This document shows positions 8,676-19,301 of a stretch of 64,000 bases of DNA, one piece after another. Made by a program: the position numbers and the translations under genes. Under the pieces are notes generated by a model. That model was not told where the DNA came from. It was given only the letters and a program-made list of their open reading frames with translations, and searched no databases. Source of the DNA: Hymenobacter crusticola (GTDB lineage Bacteria > Bacteroidota > Bacteroidia > Cytophagales > Hymenobacteraceae); assembly GCF_002154225.1 (NCBI RefSeq), contig NZ_MTSE01000018.1:387-64386 (forward strand), given 5' to 3'. Each line of letters opens with the position of its first letter. The first letter of the stretch is position 1.

Positions 8676-11600
8676 ATGATCACACTTCCTACTCTTCCGC
8701 CGGGTTTGCGACCTAGGCTGTTGCTGCTGTTGCTCGCCAGCACGAGCACGGCCTACGCCCAGACGCCCACGGTCACGAGCTTGTCGCCGGTGCGTAATGC
8801 GCGCTCGGCGCCGCAAGCCACTAATGTGGCGGTTAGTTTCAGCCAAGCACTGAACAGCAATGCCGCGACCCTAGGTGCGCTGAAAGTATTCAGCCAACAG
8901 GCTGGCGGCAAAAAGGCGGGCACGGCCACTGTCAGCGGCAACACGCTCACGTTCGACCCAACTACCGATTTTAAAGCCGGCGAAAAAGTCTCGGCTACCG
9001 TCACGGCGGCCGTGCAAAGCAGCGGCGGACAGAACCTAGCGGCGGGGCAAGTTTTTCAATTTACGGCCGCGGCCACAGGAGGCACAGCTAGCTTTTTCAA
9101 TCAGCAAGTCAACCTGCTCGGCAGCAACACCGCGTACCCGGTACTAGGCGACGTGGATGGCGACGGCGACTTGGACGTGGTGAGCGGCGCGGGAGTGCGC
9201 CTGAACACGGATGGCCTCGGCACATTTGGGGAAAACCAACCCCTGCCTACCCCGGCCGCTTTCGCCCTTGCCTTGGGCGACGTGGATGCCGACGGCGACC
9301 TGGACCTGCTTACCGTGAACAACAACGCCGCGGGCACCGTGAGCGTGCGCCTCAACAACGGTAGCGGCAGCTTTAGCGGCAGCCAGGAGGTAGAGGTTGG
9401 TAGCTACCCAGCTAGCCTCACCCTAGGTGACGTGGATGGCGACGGCGACCTGGACTTTCTAACGGCCAATAACCCAGCTACCAATACCAGCAGCGGCTCC
9501 GTGAGTGTGCGCCTGAATAATGGCAGCGGCACGTTTAGCGGCACGCAAGAAGTTGCGACCAGCAACCGCTCTTCCACCGCACTCGGCGACGTAGATGGCG
9601 ACGGCGACTTGGATTTGCTCTTAGGAATCTACAACAGTTCCGTTACTAGTGTGGTGCAAGTGCGCCTCAACAACGGCGCGGGCACCTTTGGCACGGGCCC
9701 AACGGCCCCCATCGACGCTGCCATTTACCAGCTGCTGCTGGAAGACATGGACGCCGACGGCGACCTAGATATGGTAGCCGCGCACATTGTGGTTCCGACA
9801 GGCATTCCTAGCCTGATTTCCCAAGGGCGCGTGATTCTGTACCGCAACAACGGCACCGGCAGCTTCGCCAGCGGCCAAGTAATTATGAGCCTCTCCAACC
9901 CTGGGCGGATAAGCCTAGGTGACCTCGACGGCGACAATGACCTCGACTTGCTGACCACCTACACCGGCTTCCGCTTCGACCCGCCCACCGTGAGCATTCA
10001 CCTCAACAATGGCACCGGCACCCTCACGACGGTTAACGCCAAGCCCTACAACCCCGGTATTGCCAACACGGTGCTGGGCGATGTGGACAACGATGGCGAC
10101 CTGGATTTTCTGACCAGCACCATTTTCTTCAACCAAAACGCGCCTACGCTCACCAGCGTAACGCCCGCGGCCGCCCCCGTGGGTGCCACCGTTGTGCTGC
10201 GGGGCAAGGACCTGCGCCAAACGACCAACCTGGCTATCAACGGCGTGTCCGTGCCGGGCTTCGTTATCAACTCCGACGCGCAGATCACCTTTACGGTGCC
10301 TATCTACGCCACTTCGGGCCCCTTGACAGTGACCACGACCGTGGGTACGGCTACCCTAGCTTTCACCGTGGCCCCACCCGACCTAGCTATAACGAGCACG
10401 ATTCCGGGGCGCAACGCTATAGCCGCCTCGCGCAGCACCGACGTAGGCGTCACGTTCTCGAAGCTGATCCGCAACAACGCCGCGGGCCTAGGTTCTCTTA
10501 AAGTGTTCAGCCAGCAAGCCGGGGGCCTGAAGACTGGTATGCCGCTGATCAGCAACAGCTTCTTGGCGTTCAACCCCACTACCGACTTCAAGCCTGGCGA
10601 AACGGTATCGGCCACCCTCTCGCGGGCCGTGGAAGGCCGCAACGACGAGCGCCTCGGGGCTGGACAAGTAGTTCAGTTTACCACGGCCACGGCGCGCAGT
10701 TCGGCCCTATTCACCAGCGGCCCGAGTGTGGCGCTGGTCAACCCCTACGGCGCAACGCAGGGCGACGTGGATAATGACGGCGACCTAGATCTCGTAACCA
10801 TTGACAACCTCAGCAACACGGTAACCATTCGCGTGCGGCTGAACGCAGGCAACGGCACCTTCACGAACGGGCAAACGGTGACTTTCTCAGAAACCTCGTA
10901 CCTAAGCCAGACCAGCACGCTGCTCGGCGACATGGATGGCGACGGCGACGTGGACCTAGTGACCAGCGCTGGTGTGTACTTGAATACCAACGGTGTATTT
11001 GCGAGCACCCCGCAAGGTGACACTGGCTCTGTCGCCCTCGGCGACGTAGACGCCGACGGCGACCTAGACTTGATTGCCTCCAGCCTGGCGGCGGTTACGA
11101 TACCCGGTCCCATTACCTACACCATCCGCACGGCGTTGGTGCGCCTGAACAACGGCAACGGCACCTTCACCCAGACGCAGCAGCTCACCGTGGGCAGCAG
11201 CGACAACAACCCGCCCACTTTCGCGCTGTTGAAGGACATAAACAACGACGGCGCCCTCGACTTGCTTATCTCTAACACCACTGCCAATCCGGGCTCTACA
11301 ATGTTGCACCTGAACAATGGCTTCGGCACCTTTGATCCGAGCGGCCAGCAGTTGCCTGTTAGCAATCCGGCCGTGGGCGACCTCGACGGCGACGGCGACC
11401 TCGACCTCGTGGGCACCGCCAGTGCGGCCCCGACGATTCTGTTCAACAACGGCCGCGGCACGTTCAGCAACGGCCCAGCCGTGAACCTAGGTGCCGGCTT
11501 CACCCCTTCCGTCCTCGGCGACGTGGATGGTGACGGCGACTTGGACCTGTTCGTGGTGAGCCCCACGCAAGCCGGCATTCGCTTGAACGATGGCACCGGC

Positions 11601-12032
11601 ACCTTCAGCGGCGCCGCCAACCTTTCTCTGAATGCCAGCCCCCGCACCCTCACTACCGGCGACCTCGACGGCGACGGCACCCTCGACCTAGTGGCACTTG
11701 GCTACAACAGCGCTACCACCAGCGGCGCGGCCAGCATATTTCTAAACAGCCACACCATCCCAACGGCGACGCTACCGGCCCAGCTAGCCGAGCAGATCAG
11801 CCTGTATCCGAACCCGGCACGCGCGGCCGTGCAACTGCGCCTGCCTGCTTCCCTCGCTCGACAGCCCCTGCAACTACAGCTGCTGAACACGCTTGGGCAG
11901 GTGATGCTGGAGCAAACACTGTCCGCACAACCAGCCACGGAAATAGCGCTGCCGCGGCTACCAGCCGGCGTGTACAACGTGCGTCTTACTACCACCCAAG
12001 GCTCCACTGCCAAGCGTTTGGTACTCGAATAG
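8676..12032 (+). CDS. T9SS-secreted FG-GAP/VCBS propeller protein, two modules
   Basis: The ATG at 8676 is chosen because a TTG at 8610 would sit in the preceding terminator and because 8676 gives a normal signal peptide (basic Arg, LLLLLL core, AYA-Q). The protein has 1118 residues: Ig-like domain about 30-135, propeller 138-488, IPT/TIG 489-568, Ig-like domain 569-675, propeller 678-1030, T9SS sorting domain from about 1037. Both propellers have seven calcium loops. Some loops are variant, for example KDINNDGALD and GDLDGDNDLD. A secreted calcium-binding surface protein is the likely role; the ligand is unknown. It is a tandem paralogue of the neighbours on both sides and has its own terminators. 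Confidence 0.87.
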   Translation: MITLPTLPPGLRPRLLLLLLASTSTAYAQTPTVTSLSPVRNARSAPQATNVAVSFSQALNSNAATLGALKVFSQQAGGKKAGTATVSGNTLTFDPTTDFKAGEKVSATVTAAVQSSGGQNLAAGQVFQFTAAATGGTASFFNQQVNLLGSNTAYPVLGDVDGDGDLDVVSGAGVRLNTDGLGTFGENQPLPTPAAFALALGDVDADGDLDLLTVNNNAAGTVSVRLNNGSGSFSGSQEVEVGSYPASLTLGDVDGDGDLDFLTANNPATNTSSGSVSVRLNNGSGTFSGTQEVATSNRSSTALGDVDGDGDLDLLLGIYNSSVTSVVQVRLNNGAGTFGTGPTAPIDAAIYQLLLEDMDADGDLDMVAAHIVVPTGIPSLISQGRVILYRNNGTGSFASGQVIMSLSNPGRISLGDLDGDNDLDLLTTYTGFRFDPPTVSIHLNNGTGTLTTVNAKPYNPGIANTVLGDVDNDGDLDFLTSTIFFNQNAPTLTSVTPAAAPVGATVVLRGKDLRQTTNLAINGVSVPGFVINSDAQITFTVPIYATSGPLTVTTTVGTATLAFTVAPPDLAITSTIPGRNAIAASRSTDVGVTFSKLIRNNAAGLGSLKVFSQQAGGLKTGMPLISNSFLAFNPTTDFKPGETVSATLSRAVEGRNDERLGAGQVVQFTTATARSSALFTSGPSVALVNPYGATQGDVDNDGDLDLVTIDNLSNTVTIRVRLNAGNGTFTNGQTVTFSETSYLSQTSTLLGDMDGDGDVDLVTSAGVYLNTNGVFASTPQGDTGSVALGDVDADGDLDLIASSLAAVTIPGPITYTIRTALVRLNNGNGTFTQTQQLTVGSSDNNPPTFALLKDINNDGALDLLISNTTANPGSTMLHLNNGFGTFDPSGQQLPVSNPAVGDLDGDGDLDLVGTASAAPTILFNNGRGTFSNGPAVNLGAGFTPSVLGDVDGDGDLDLFVVSPTQAGIRLNDGTGTFSGAANLSLNASPRTLTTGDLDGDGTLDLVALGYNSATTSGAASIFLNSHTIPTATLPAQLAEQISLYPNPARAAVQLRLPASLARQPLQLQLLNTLGQVMLEQTLSAQPATEIALPRLPAGVYNVRLTTTQGSTAKRLVLE

Positions 12033-12055
12033 CAACCTATTTAGGCCGCGCCCCT

Positions 12056-12120
12056 AGCGCCCTATTACAGCAAAAAGAGCCGACTGAGATAGTCAACTCT
12101 TTTTGCTGTAATAGGGCGCT
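12056..12120 (+). terminator. Very long perfect inverted repeat, probable terminator
   Basis: Bases 12056-12079 and 12097-12120 are perfect 24-bp reverse complements, and the loop contains a nested GACT/AGTC pair. The CTCTTTTT run lies in the stem, not after it. The hairpin is far stronger than those at the other genes of the array. Confidence 0.75.
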
Positions 12121-12320
12121 TATTTGTAGCTAGTGTACTCACTCATTTGGGGAGTAAATACGGACAGGGTCTTTCTCATCAACATACTGTAACTAAACTG
12201 ATTATTTATTGGATCGGACTCTGAATCAACCTATCTTTTCTTAGGCTTCAGGCGGGAGAAGTTGTGCAGTTGAAAAGAGGTCATTACTACTTTCTTTCCA
12301 CCCATATTTCTGTTCTGCTT

Positions 12321-15300
12321 ATGCTACTTTCCTTTATTCCCTTATCGCGCCCGGGAGTCTTTCAGCTAGCCACGCGCTCAGTAAGCGCCGGCTTGATCGT
12401 GGTGGCGCAGGCTGGTTCTCTTTATGCCCAAGCGCCTCTCCTCACGGGGCTGTCGCCCGCCCGCAACGCCCCGTCGGCGCCGCGCGGCACCAATGTGGCG
12501 GCTACATTTAGCCAGCCTTTGGCCAATACTACCAGTAACCAGCAGGCCTTGCGAGTATTCAGTCAGCAGGCTGGTGGCCGCAAAGCAGGCACGGCTACCG
12601 TCAGCGGCAACACGCTCAGCTTCGATCCGACCACTGATTTTAAAGCGGGTGAAACAGTCTTTGCCACCATCACGGCAGCGGCGCAGAGTAGCGGCGGAGC
12701 AAGCTTAGCCAAGCCACAGGTATTCCGGTTCACCACGGCCACCAGCCCGAGCACGGGTACGTTCAGCCTCAGCTCTGATGTAGCTGCAGGCAACGCCACT
12801 GGCGCCCTGGTCACTGGTGACCTCGACGGCGACGGCGACCTGGACCTGCTAGTGCCTAGCGGCACTACGCCGAACGCCGGCGTCATCCGCCTCAACGATG
12901 GAACGGGCAACTTCACCGGTAGCCAAGAAATACCGGCCGCTGCTGCTAGCAATCTGCTAGGTGATCTGGATAGCGACGGCGACCTGGATTTTGTGGCCGG
13001 CGGCACCACCTACCTGAACAATGGGCAGGGCGTATTTAGCGCTGGCAGCAGCTTCGAGGCGCCCGGTTTGATGCCCAGCTTGCACGACATGGATGCTGAT
13101 GGCGATTTGGACCTTTTGTCTACCATCGCCAACGGCATTAATGTGCGCCTGAACGATGGCACCGGCAACTTCAGCACCAGCACTACCTTCAACACGACTG
13201 TGCGCGGTATCACCGGCTACACGGCGGGCGACATCGACAACGATGGCGACATTGACGTGATTTTCGGCATTGAGCGGAGTGCGGCCACGGGCATTGCGCT
13301 CAATAATGGCAATGCCACGTTCAGCCTCGGTGCTACGGGCATCACCCAATTTCTTTCTGTGCCCTATTTGGCGACCCTAGACGACGTAGACCGCGACGGC
13401 GACCTAGATCTGCTCCACGCCGGCTCCGGCTCGGTGGAGGTGCTGCTGAACAATGGCGCCGGCAGCTTTAGCCCCGGCTCAGTAGTCGAAGGGGGCGGCG
13501 CCTTCATTCCAGCACTGGCAACAGGAGACGTGGATGGCGACGGCGACATTGATTTGCTTATCGAGAGCAGTACGGTTCGCGGGGTTTATATCCGCCTGAA
13601 CAACGGCGACGGCACCTTTAGCGGCAGCGGCACCCTTGCGTTTGCAGCTTCCTCCGACCCACTCAAGCTAGCGGACCTTGATGGCGATGGTGACCTCGAC
13701 CTGGTAGCAGGCACCGTCAATGGCGTGTCGGTATATCTCAATCAGAATGCAGGGCCGTTCGCCGTTACGTCTATCGCGCCGGCTCGTAACGCCGTAGCTG
13801 CGCCGCGTCCCACGAATGTGGCGGTCACCTTCACTCAACCCTTGAGCACGAGCGCCGCCACGCAAGGCGCGCTGAAAGTATTCAGCCAACAAGCTGGGGG
13901 CCAAAAGGCTGGAGCGGCAACCGTCAGCGGCAGTACCCTTACGTTTGATCCTACTGCTGATTTTAAGCCGGGTGAAACCGTATTCGCTACGCTCACCACA
14001 GCGGCACAAAGCAGCAGCGGAGCGAGCTTAGCCAAGCCGCAGGTGTTTCAGTTCACCACCGCCACTAGCCCGAGCAATGGCAGCTTCAGCGGCGGCTCCA
14101 GCCCTATGGTCGGTCAAAACCCGCAAGGTGTAGCAACCGGCGACGTGGATGGCGACGGCGACCTAGACCTGCTCACCGCCAACATCAGCAGCAGCACCGT
14201 GAGCGTGCGCTTCAACAACGGGGCAGGTTCCTTCAGCGGCACGCAAGAGGTGAACACCGGGCGCGGCCCCACGCAAGTCGTGCTCAGCGACGTGGATGGC
14301 GACGGTGACCTCGACTTCGTGACGGCCAACAGTCGCTCAATTTTTCCTAGCACCGTGAGCGTGCGCCTCAACAATGGGACCGGCAGCTTTTCCGGTGGTC
14401 AGGACGTCGCCGTCGGGTACACCCCGCACGCCGTAGCTCTGGGCGACATCGATGGGGACGGCGACCTAGATCTGCTCGCGCCAAACTACACGGCCGGCAA
14501 CAGCAGCACTACCAGCACCGTCTCGGTACGCCTGAACAACGGCACGGGTAGCTTCAGCGGCACGCAAGAAGTCAGCATTGGCACGCGGCCGTTGAGCATC
14601 GCCCTAGGCGACGTAGACAACGATGGCGACCTCGACTTCGTGACGGCGAACTCCAACACACTCACTGCTAGCCTGCGCCTGAACGATGGCCTAGGTTCCT
14701 TCTCCGGCAGCACAGAAATTCCGGTGGGGTTCAACTCCGAGTCTATCGTCTTAGGTGATATCGACCGTGACGGGGACCTCGACCTAGCCGTCGCCAACCA
14801 AAATTCGAACATGGTAAACGTGCGCCTGAATAACGGTAGCGGCGGTTTCAGCGGCACCCAACAGTTTGCGGTAGGCACCAACCCGCACGGCGTAGTGCTG
14901 CACGACCTGGACGGCGACGGCGACCTGGACCTAGCTACGGCCAACACGGGCAGCAACACGGTGAGCGTGCGCCTGAACAATGGCGCGGGCACCTTCAGCG
15001 GCACGCAAGAAGTGAGCGTCGGAGCGGGGCCCTTTAGCCTCGCCTTAGGCGACCTCGACGGCAACGGTACTCTCGACCTGCTCACGGCCAACAGCGGCAC
15101 CACTACCAGCAGTGTGCGCCTCAACGGGGTGCAGTCGGCCCAAAAGAACAGTGTGGCGTTGGCAGCGGCCCCAACACGGCTGGCGCCACAAGTAGAGCTC
15201 TACCCGAACCCCGCACACGCCTCGGTGCGCCTATCGCTGCCCGCAGAGCTAGCCCAGCAGCACCTCCAGCTACAGGTACTCAGTGCCCTGGGGCAGGTGG

Positions 15301-15428
15301 TGCTAAAACAAACGCTATCGGCGCAACCTGCCGTGGAGCTACAGCTGCCGCAGCTACCAGCGGGCGTGTACAATGTGCAACTAAGCACCCGCCAGGGGCT
15401 TATCAGCAAACGGCTACTGCTCGAGTAA
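12321..15428 (+). CDS. T9SS-secreted FG-GAP/VCBS propeller protein, two modules
   Basis: With the ATG at 12321 the protein has 1035 residues and a 37-residue signal peptide ending SLYA-Q, matching its paralogues; the pyrimidine-rich bases just before it resemble their leaders. An in-frame GTG at 12264 would add 19 residues and remains possible. The order is Ig-like domain (from nt 12433), seven-loop propeller (from 12757), Ig-like domain (from 13756), seven-loop propeller (from 14080) and T9SS sorting domain (from about 15178). There is no IPT domain. Loops include GDIDNDGDID, DDVDRDGDLD and the final GDLDGNGTLD. A role as a surface adhesin or matrix protein is inferred. Confidence 0.86.
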   Translation: MLLSFIPLSRPGVFQLATRSVSAGLIVVAQAGSLYAQAPLLTGLSPARNAPSAPRGTNVAATFSQPLANTTSNQQALRVFSQQAGGRKAGTATVSGNTLSFDPTTDFKAGETVFATITAAAQSSGGASLAKPQVFRFTTATSPSTGTFSLSSDVAAGNATGALVTGDLDGDGDLDLLVPSGTTPNAGVIRLNDGTGNFTGSQEIPAAAASNLLGDLDSDGDLDFVAGGTTYLNNGQGVFSAGSSFEAPGLMPSLHDMDADGDLDLLSTIANGINVRLNDGTGNFSTSTTFNTTVRGITGYTAGDIDNDGDIDVIFGIERSAATGIALNNGNATFSLGATGITQFLSVPYLATLDDVDRDGDLDLLHAGSGSVEVLLNNGAGSFSPGSVVEGGGAFIPALATGDVDGDGDIDLLIESSTVRGVYIRLNNGDGTFSGSGTLAFAASSDPLKLADLDGDGDLDLVAGTVNGVSVYLNQNAGPFAVTSIAPARNAVAAPRPTNVAVTFTQPLSTSAATQGALKVFSQQAGGQKAGAATVSGSTLTFDPTADFKPGETVFATLTTAAQSSSGASLAKPQVFQFTTATSPSNGSFSGGSSPMVGQNPQGVATGDVDGDGDLDLLTANISSSTVSVRFNNGAGSFSGTQEVNTGRGPTQVVLSDVDGDGDLDFVTANSRSIFPSTVSVRLNNGTGSFSGGQDVAVGYTPHAVALGDIDGDGDLDLLAPNYTAGNSSTTSTVSVRLNNGTGSFSGTQEVSIGTRPLSIALGDVDNDGDLDFVTANSNTLTASLRLNDGLGSFSGSTEIPVGFNSESIVLGDIDRDGDLDLAVANQNSNMVNVRLNNGSGGFSGTQQFAVGTNPHGVVLHDLDGDGDLDLATANTGSNTVSVRLNNGAGTFSGTQEVSVGAGPFSLALGDLDGNGTLDLLTANSGTTTSSVRLNGVQSAQKNSVALAAAPTRLAPQVELYPNPAHASVRLSLPAELAQQHLQLQVLSALGQVVLKQTLSAQPAVELQLPQLPAGVYNVQLSTRQGLISKRLLLE

Positions 15429-15461
15429 AAGCTAGCCTAGCTTTCCCGAAAGCCGCTTTCT

Positions 15462-15498
15462 ACCAGAGCCAGTCCGTGTGGGCTGGCTCTGGTTTTTA
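15462..15498 (+). terminator. Terminator
   Basis: ACCAGAGCCAG (15462-15472) pairs with CTGGCTCTGGT (15483-15493), followed by a T-run. Confidence 0.82.
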
Positions 15499-15744
15499 CT
15501 GGGTAAATCCAATTAGCTGCCCCTTACGCAGACCCAAAAAGCCAGAGCGAATCTCTGTTATTTATAACAATTTCATCGACAAGCACTTACAAAATAAATC
15601 AACCGAGAATACCAGAAACATTGTAGGACTATAAATAGATTTATTATTTTTTATTGAACACTTTGTAAGTTTACGGTGCGACCTCGTGCACGCCGTAAAA
15701 GCGTGCTGTTTGGGTTGCGGGTGCTTTGCTTATTCCCCTCTGCT

Positions 15745-18700
15745 ATGGTTTTATTTGCTACGCTTGCTTCCCGTTTAGCCTTTCTTACTTCGGGAGCTAG
15801 CTTTCCGGCCGTGTTGCGGACAGGAGGACTGCTGTTGCTGGCTGGTTCGGCGCAAGCGCAGGCACTTACCCTAAGCAGTGTGGCGCCCACGCGCAACGCG
15901 CTGGCTGCTTCCCGAGCGACCAACGTAGCGGCCGTCTTTAGTCAACCCCTTAGCACCAACGGAACTCCGCAACAAGCGCTGAAGGTATTCAGCCGGCAAG
16001 CCGGCGGCCGCAAGGCGGGCACGGTGAGCCTCGTCGGCAATACCGTAAGCTTTGATCCGGCCATTGATTTTAAACCGGGCGAAACGGTGCTGGCCACGCT
16101 GCCGACCATGACACTAACCGGCGGCGGGCCCGTCACGCTACCCCACGTTTTTCAGTTTACCACGGCTGCCGCGGCAGCGCCTGGCACCTTCAACGGCGGC
16201 TCCGAAGTGGTGCTAGGCACCCTGAACCACGCGCACTTAGCCGTGGGCGACGTGGATGGCGACGGCGACCTGGATTTTGTGACAACTAACGTTAACGCCA
16301 ACAGCGTGAGCGTGCGCCTCAACAATGGCAGTGCTTCCTTCAGCGGCACCCAGGAGGTACCCGTAGGAAATGCCCCGTTGGACCTAGCCCTAGCGGACCT
16401 AGATAGCGACGGCGACCTCGACTTGCTCACCACCAACCTGACCAGCAACACCGTAAGTGTGCGCCTGAACAACGGCACGGGCATTTTTAGCGGCACCCAG
16501 GAAGTAGCGGTGGGCACGGTGCCCCAATCCGTGACCTTAGGCGACCTAGATGGCGATGGCGACCTGGACCTAGCCGTCGGCGCTACCGGCGATGGGCAGG
16601 TAACGATTCGCCTGAACAATGGCAGCGGTACCTTCAGTGGCACTACCGCCGTTGGCGTCGGCAACCAGCCGGTGAGCGTCGTGCTGGGCGATGTAGATGC
16701 CGACGGCGACCTGGACCTACTCACCGCCAACTATAACGACAACGCCACCGTGAGCGTGCGCCTCAACAACGGCACGGGCACCTTCACCGGCACCCAAGAA
16801 GTAGTGGTGGGGTCGCTCGTGCGCGACCTAGCCCTGGGCGACGTGGATGGCGACGGTGACCTCGACCTCGCTACCGTGAGCAGCTTGCACAACAGCACCA
16901 TCAGCATTCGCCTCAACAACGGCAGCGGCAGCTTCGGCGGCACCCAAGAAGTAGCCGCCAGGACGGACGCCTCCACGGTGGTGCTAGCGGACGTGGACGG
17001 CGACGCAGACCTCGACCTGCTCGCCACGAGCCACGCGTATCTGGATGGGGCAACCAGCATCGTCGGCAGCAACGGCGTGAGTGTGCGTCTGAACAATGGC
17101 ACGGGCATATTCAGCGGCAATCAGGAAGTGCCGCTCGTGCAGCCCACCACCAACTTCAACAGCCCCTTGGACCTAGCTCTCGGGGACGTGGACGGCGACG
17201 GCGACCTAGATCTGCTCGCGTCCAACAGCAACAATTCCGTGAGCGTACGCCTCAATCAACTTCCACCGCCTGCTTTTACGTTAACGGCGCTGATGCCTGG
17301 GCGCAATACGCTTTCGGCTGCCCGCTCTACGCCGGTGAAAGTTACGCTCAATCAGTCGCTGAGCACTGATTCGCCTACACTAGGTGCGTTGCACGTATTT
17401 AGCGCCCAAAGTGGTGGCCAAAAAGCAGGTACGGCTACTGTAAACGGCAGTACCCTAGCCTTCACGCCTGCCTCCGGGTTCAGGGCCGGCGAAACGGTCT
17501 TTGCGACCCTCACAGGCTCTGCGCTGAATTTGGCGGGTAACGCCGTGAAACCAACAGTGTTTCAGTTTACCACCGCCACTACTCGCAGCAATGCGCTCTT
17601 CAACGCGGGAGCTGATGTGGCCCTTAGCGCGGCACCAGCAGGCGTGGCACTCGGCGACGTGAACGGTGATGGCGCATTGGATTTTGTCGCTGCTAACCCC
17701 CTGATCAACACCGTGAGCGTGCGGCTGAATAGTGGCACGGGTACCTTCAGCGGTACCCAGGAGGTAGCTGTGAGCCCCGGCCGCACCCCAGAGTTCGTAG
17801 CCCTCGGTGACGTAGATGGCGACGGCGACCTGGACCTAGTCGTAGCTGCCTCCGACGCAGCGACGACGAACACCGGCAGTCTGATCGTGCGCCTGAACAA
17901 TGGCACGGGCCTCTTTAGCAGTGGCGCCTCTTACTCAATAGGCTATGCCCCCCGTAGCGTGGTACTGGGCGACTTCGATGGCGACGGTGACCTCGACCTA
18001 GCGACGGCTAATGGCGCCGCTGGAACGCTAAGCGTGAGCCACAACGATGGCAAAGGGGTATTTGTTGAAACGCAACGTTTTAACCTCCGCTCTACTGTGG
18101 CCAACATTGCCGTGGGCGATATCGACGGCGATGGTGCCCTCGACTTAGTGGCCACAACGGCGCTGACCAACGCCGTACAGCTGCTACGCAATGGCGGCAA
18201 TGGCTTGTTTGCCATTGCTGGCACTTTGTCCGTCAGCAGCCCAGGCAGTGTGGCCCTCGGCGACGTGAACGGCGACGGTACCCTGGATGTACTCGCAACC
18301 AGTGGCGCCACCGTGAGCGTCCGCCTCGGTAATGGCGCCGGTGCCTTCAGCAGCGGTCAGAGCTTAGCCACCGACGGCCCGCTTTATGCCCTCGCCCTAG
18401 GCGACGTGGATGGCGACGGCGACCTCGACGTAGTGGGTACCAGCTACAATACCAACGCGGTCAGCGTTCGGCTAAACAACGGCGCTGGTACTTTTTCGGG
18501 CGCTACTGCAGTAGCGGTTGGCACATTGCCTTACGGCCTAGCCCTCGGCGACCTCAACAACGACGGCACCCTCGACCTAGCTACTGCCAACCGTAGCGGC
18601 AACTCTGTGAGTATCCGCTTAAATAGTCAGGTATTATTAGCCACGGTACCGGCCCAGCTAGCCGCACAAGTAAGCCTCTACCCTAATCCTGCTCATTCCT

Positions 18701-18906
18701 CCGTGCAGCTGCACCTACCTGCCGAGCTAGCCCGTCATAGTGTGCAGCTGCGCGTGTTGAATACTCTAGGCCAAGTGGTGATGCAGCAAAACCTAGCCGG
18801 ACAAGTTGCTCAACAAGTGAGCTTGCCCTCGTTAGCGGCCGGTGTCTACCAAGTCCAGATCGGCACCCGCTTAGGTGTGATCCACGAGCGTTTATTAGTG
18901 GAATAA
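15745..18906 (+). CDS. T9SS-secreted FG-GAP/VCBS propeller protein, two modules
   Basis: The ATG at 15745 gives 1053 residues and a 39-residue signal peptide (RTGGLLLLAGSAQA-Q). An in-frame GTG at 15676 would give an overlong 62-residue leader and would lie almost on a candidate promoter element (TAAGTTTA near 15665), so I prefer 15745. The order is Ig-like domain (nt 15869), seven-loop propeller (16180), Ig-like domain (17271), seven-loop propeller (17590) and T9SS sorting domain (from 18653). The second propeller has several less acidic loops (GDVNGDGALD, GDVNGDGTLD, GDLNNDGTLD). Its 3' end is strikingly close to that of the next gene. Confidence 0.86.
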   Translation: MVLFATLASRLAFLTSGASFPAVLRTGGLLLLAGSAQAQALTLSSVAPTRNALAASRATNVAAVFSQPLSTNGTPQQALKVFSRQAGGRKAGTVSLVGNTVSFDPAIDFKPGETVLATLPTMTLTGGGPVTLPHVFQFTTAAAAAPGTFNGGSEVVLGTLNHAHLAVGDVDGDGDLDFVTTNVNANSVSVRLNNGSASFSGTQEVPVGNAPLDLALADLDSDGDLDLLTTNLTSNTVSVRLNNGTGIFSGTQEVAVGTVPQSVTLGDLDGDGDLDLAVGATGDGQVTIRLNNGSGTFSGTTAVGVGNQPVSVVLGDVDADGDLDLLTANYNDNATVSVRLNNGTGTFTGTQEVVVGSLVRDLALGDVDGDGDLDLATVSSLHNSTISIRLNNGSGSFGGTQEVAARTDASTVVLADVDGDADLDLLATSHAYLDGATSIVGSNGVSVRLNNGTGIFSGNQEVPLVQPTTNFNSPLDLALGDVDGDGDLDLLASNSNNSVSVRLNQLPPPAFTLTALMPGRNTLSAARSTPVKVTLNQSLSTDSPTLGALHVFSAQSGGQKAGTATVNGSTLAFTPASGFRAGETVFATLTGSALNLAGNAVKPTVFQFTTATTRSNALFNAGADVALSAAPAGVALGDVNGDGALDFVAANPLINTVSVRLNSGTGTFSGTQEVAVSPGRTPEFVALGDVDGDGDLDLVVAASDAATTNTGSLIVRLNNGTGLFSSGASYSIGYAPRSVVLGDFDGDGDLDLATANGAAGTLSVSHNDGKGVFVETQRFNLRSTVANIAVGDIDGDGALDLVATTALTNAVQLLRNGGNGLFAIAGTLSVSSPGSVALGDVNGDGTLDVLATSGATVSVRLGNGAGAFSSGQSLATDGPLYALALGDVDGDGDLDVVGTSYNTNAVSVRLNNGAGTFSGATAVAVGTLPYGLALGDLNNDGTLDLATANRSGNSVSIRLNSQVLLATVPAQLAAQVSLYPNPAHSSVQLHLPAELARHSVQLRVLNTLGQVVMQQNLAGQVAQQVSLPSLAAGVYQVQIGTRLGVIHERLLVE

Positions 18907-18925
18907 ACTCATTCCAACCCCCTAG

Positions 18926-18955
18926 AAAGAGCCGGTCCTGTGAGACCGGCTTTTT
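18926..18955 (+). terminator. Terminator
   Basis: GCCGGTC (18931-18937) pairs with GACCGGC (18944-18950), followed by TTTTT. The stem sequence is shared with the terminator of the next gene. Confidence 0.82.
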
Positions 18956-19301
18956 GCGTTGCTACTACGCCAGATAAGTGCCTAAGTAAGTGGAGCGCCT
19001 CCTGATGGGTTGGGCCAGCAGTATGAGCTAGCTCGGCAATCGATGGATTTTGGCCTGCTCACAGGCGAAGTCCAATGCTGCAATAAGCCTTGCTTTGTGG
19101 GTATAACGTATCAGAAATTATATAACTATACTTAGCACAAATAGGATCTAATATAGCAAAAATTTACATTTACTATAGGTCCCGAGCATCATGCTCCTGC
19201 AGCAGCTAGCGCTTTTCGCTCTCCACTTTTGAAGCTCACTGGCGCAGCCACGCTATTGTTCTGTATGGCTTTTCCCTCCCACCCTTTCTCTAGTACTTGC
19301 T
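18956..19301. other. Intergenic region upstream of the largest FG-GAP gene
   Basis: I find no gene. An AT-rich island (about 19100-19185) is the likely promoter region; I could not assign a clean -33/-7 pair. The last 40 bases before the start are pyrimidine-rich, as for the other paralogues. Confidence 0.35.

Noticed and set aside
12264..12320. GTG start at 12264 for the third FG-GAP gene
   Set aside because: The ATG at 12321 gives a signal peptide of the same size as the paralogues, and the bases before it look like their leaders. The GTG is not excluded.
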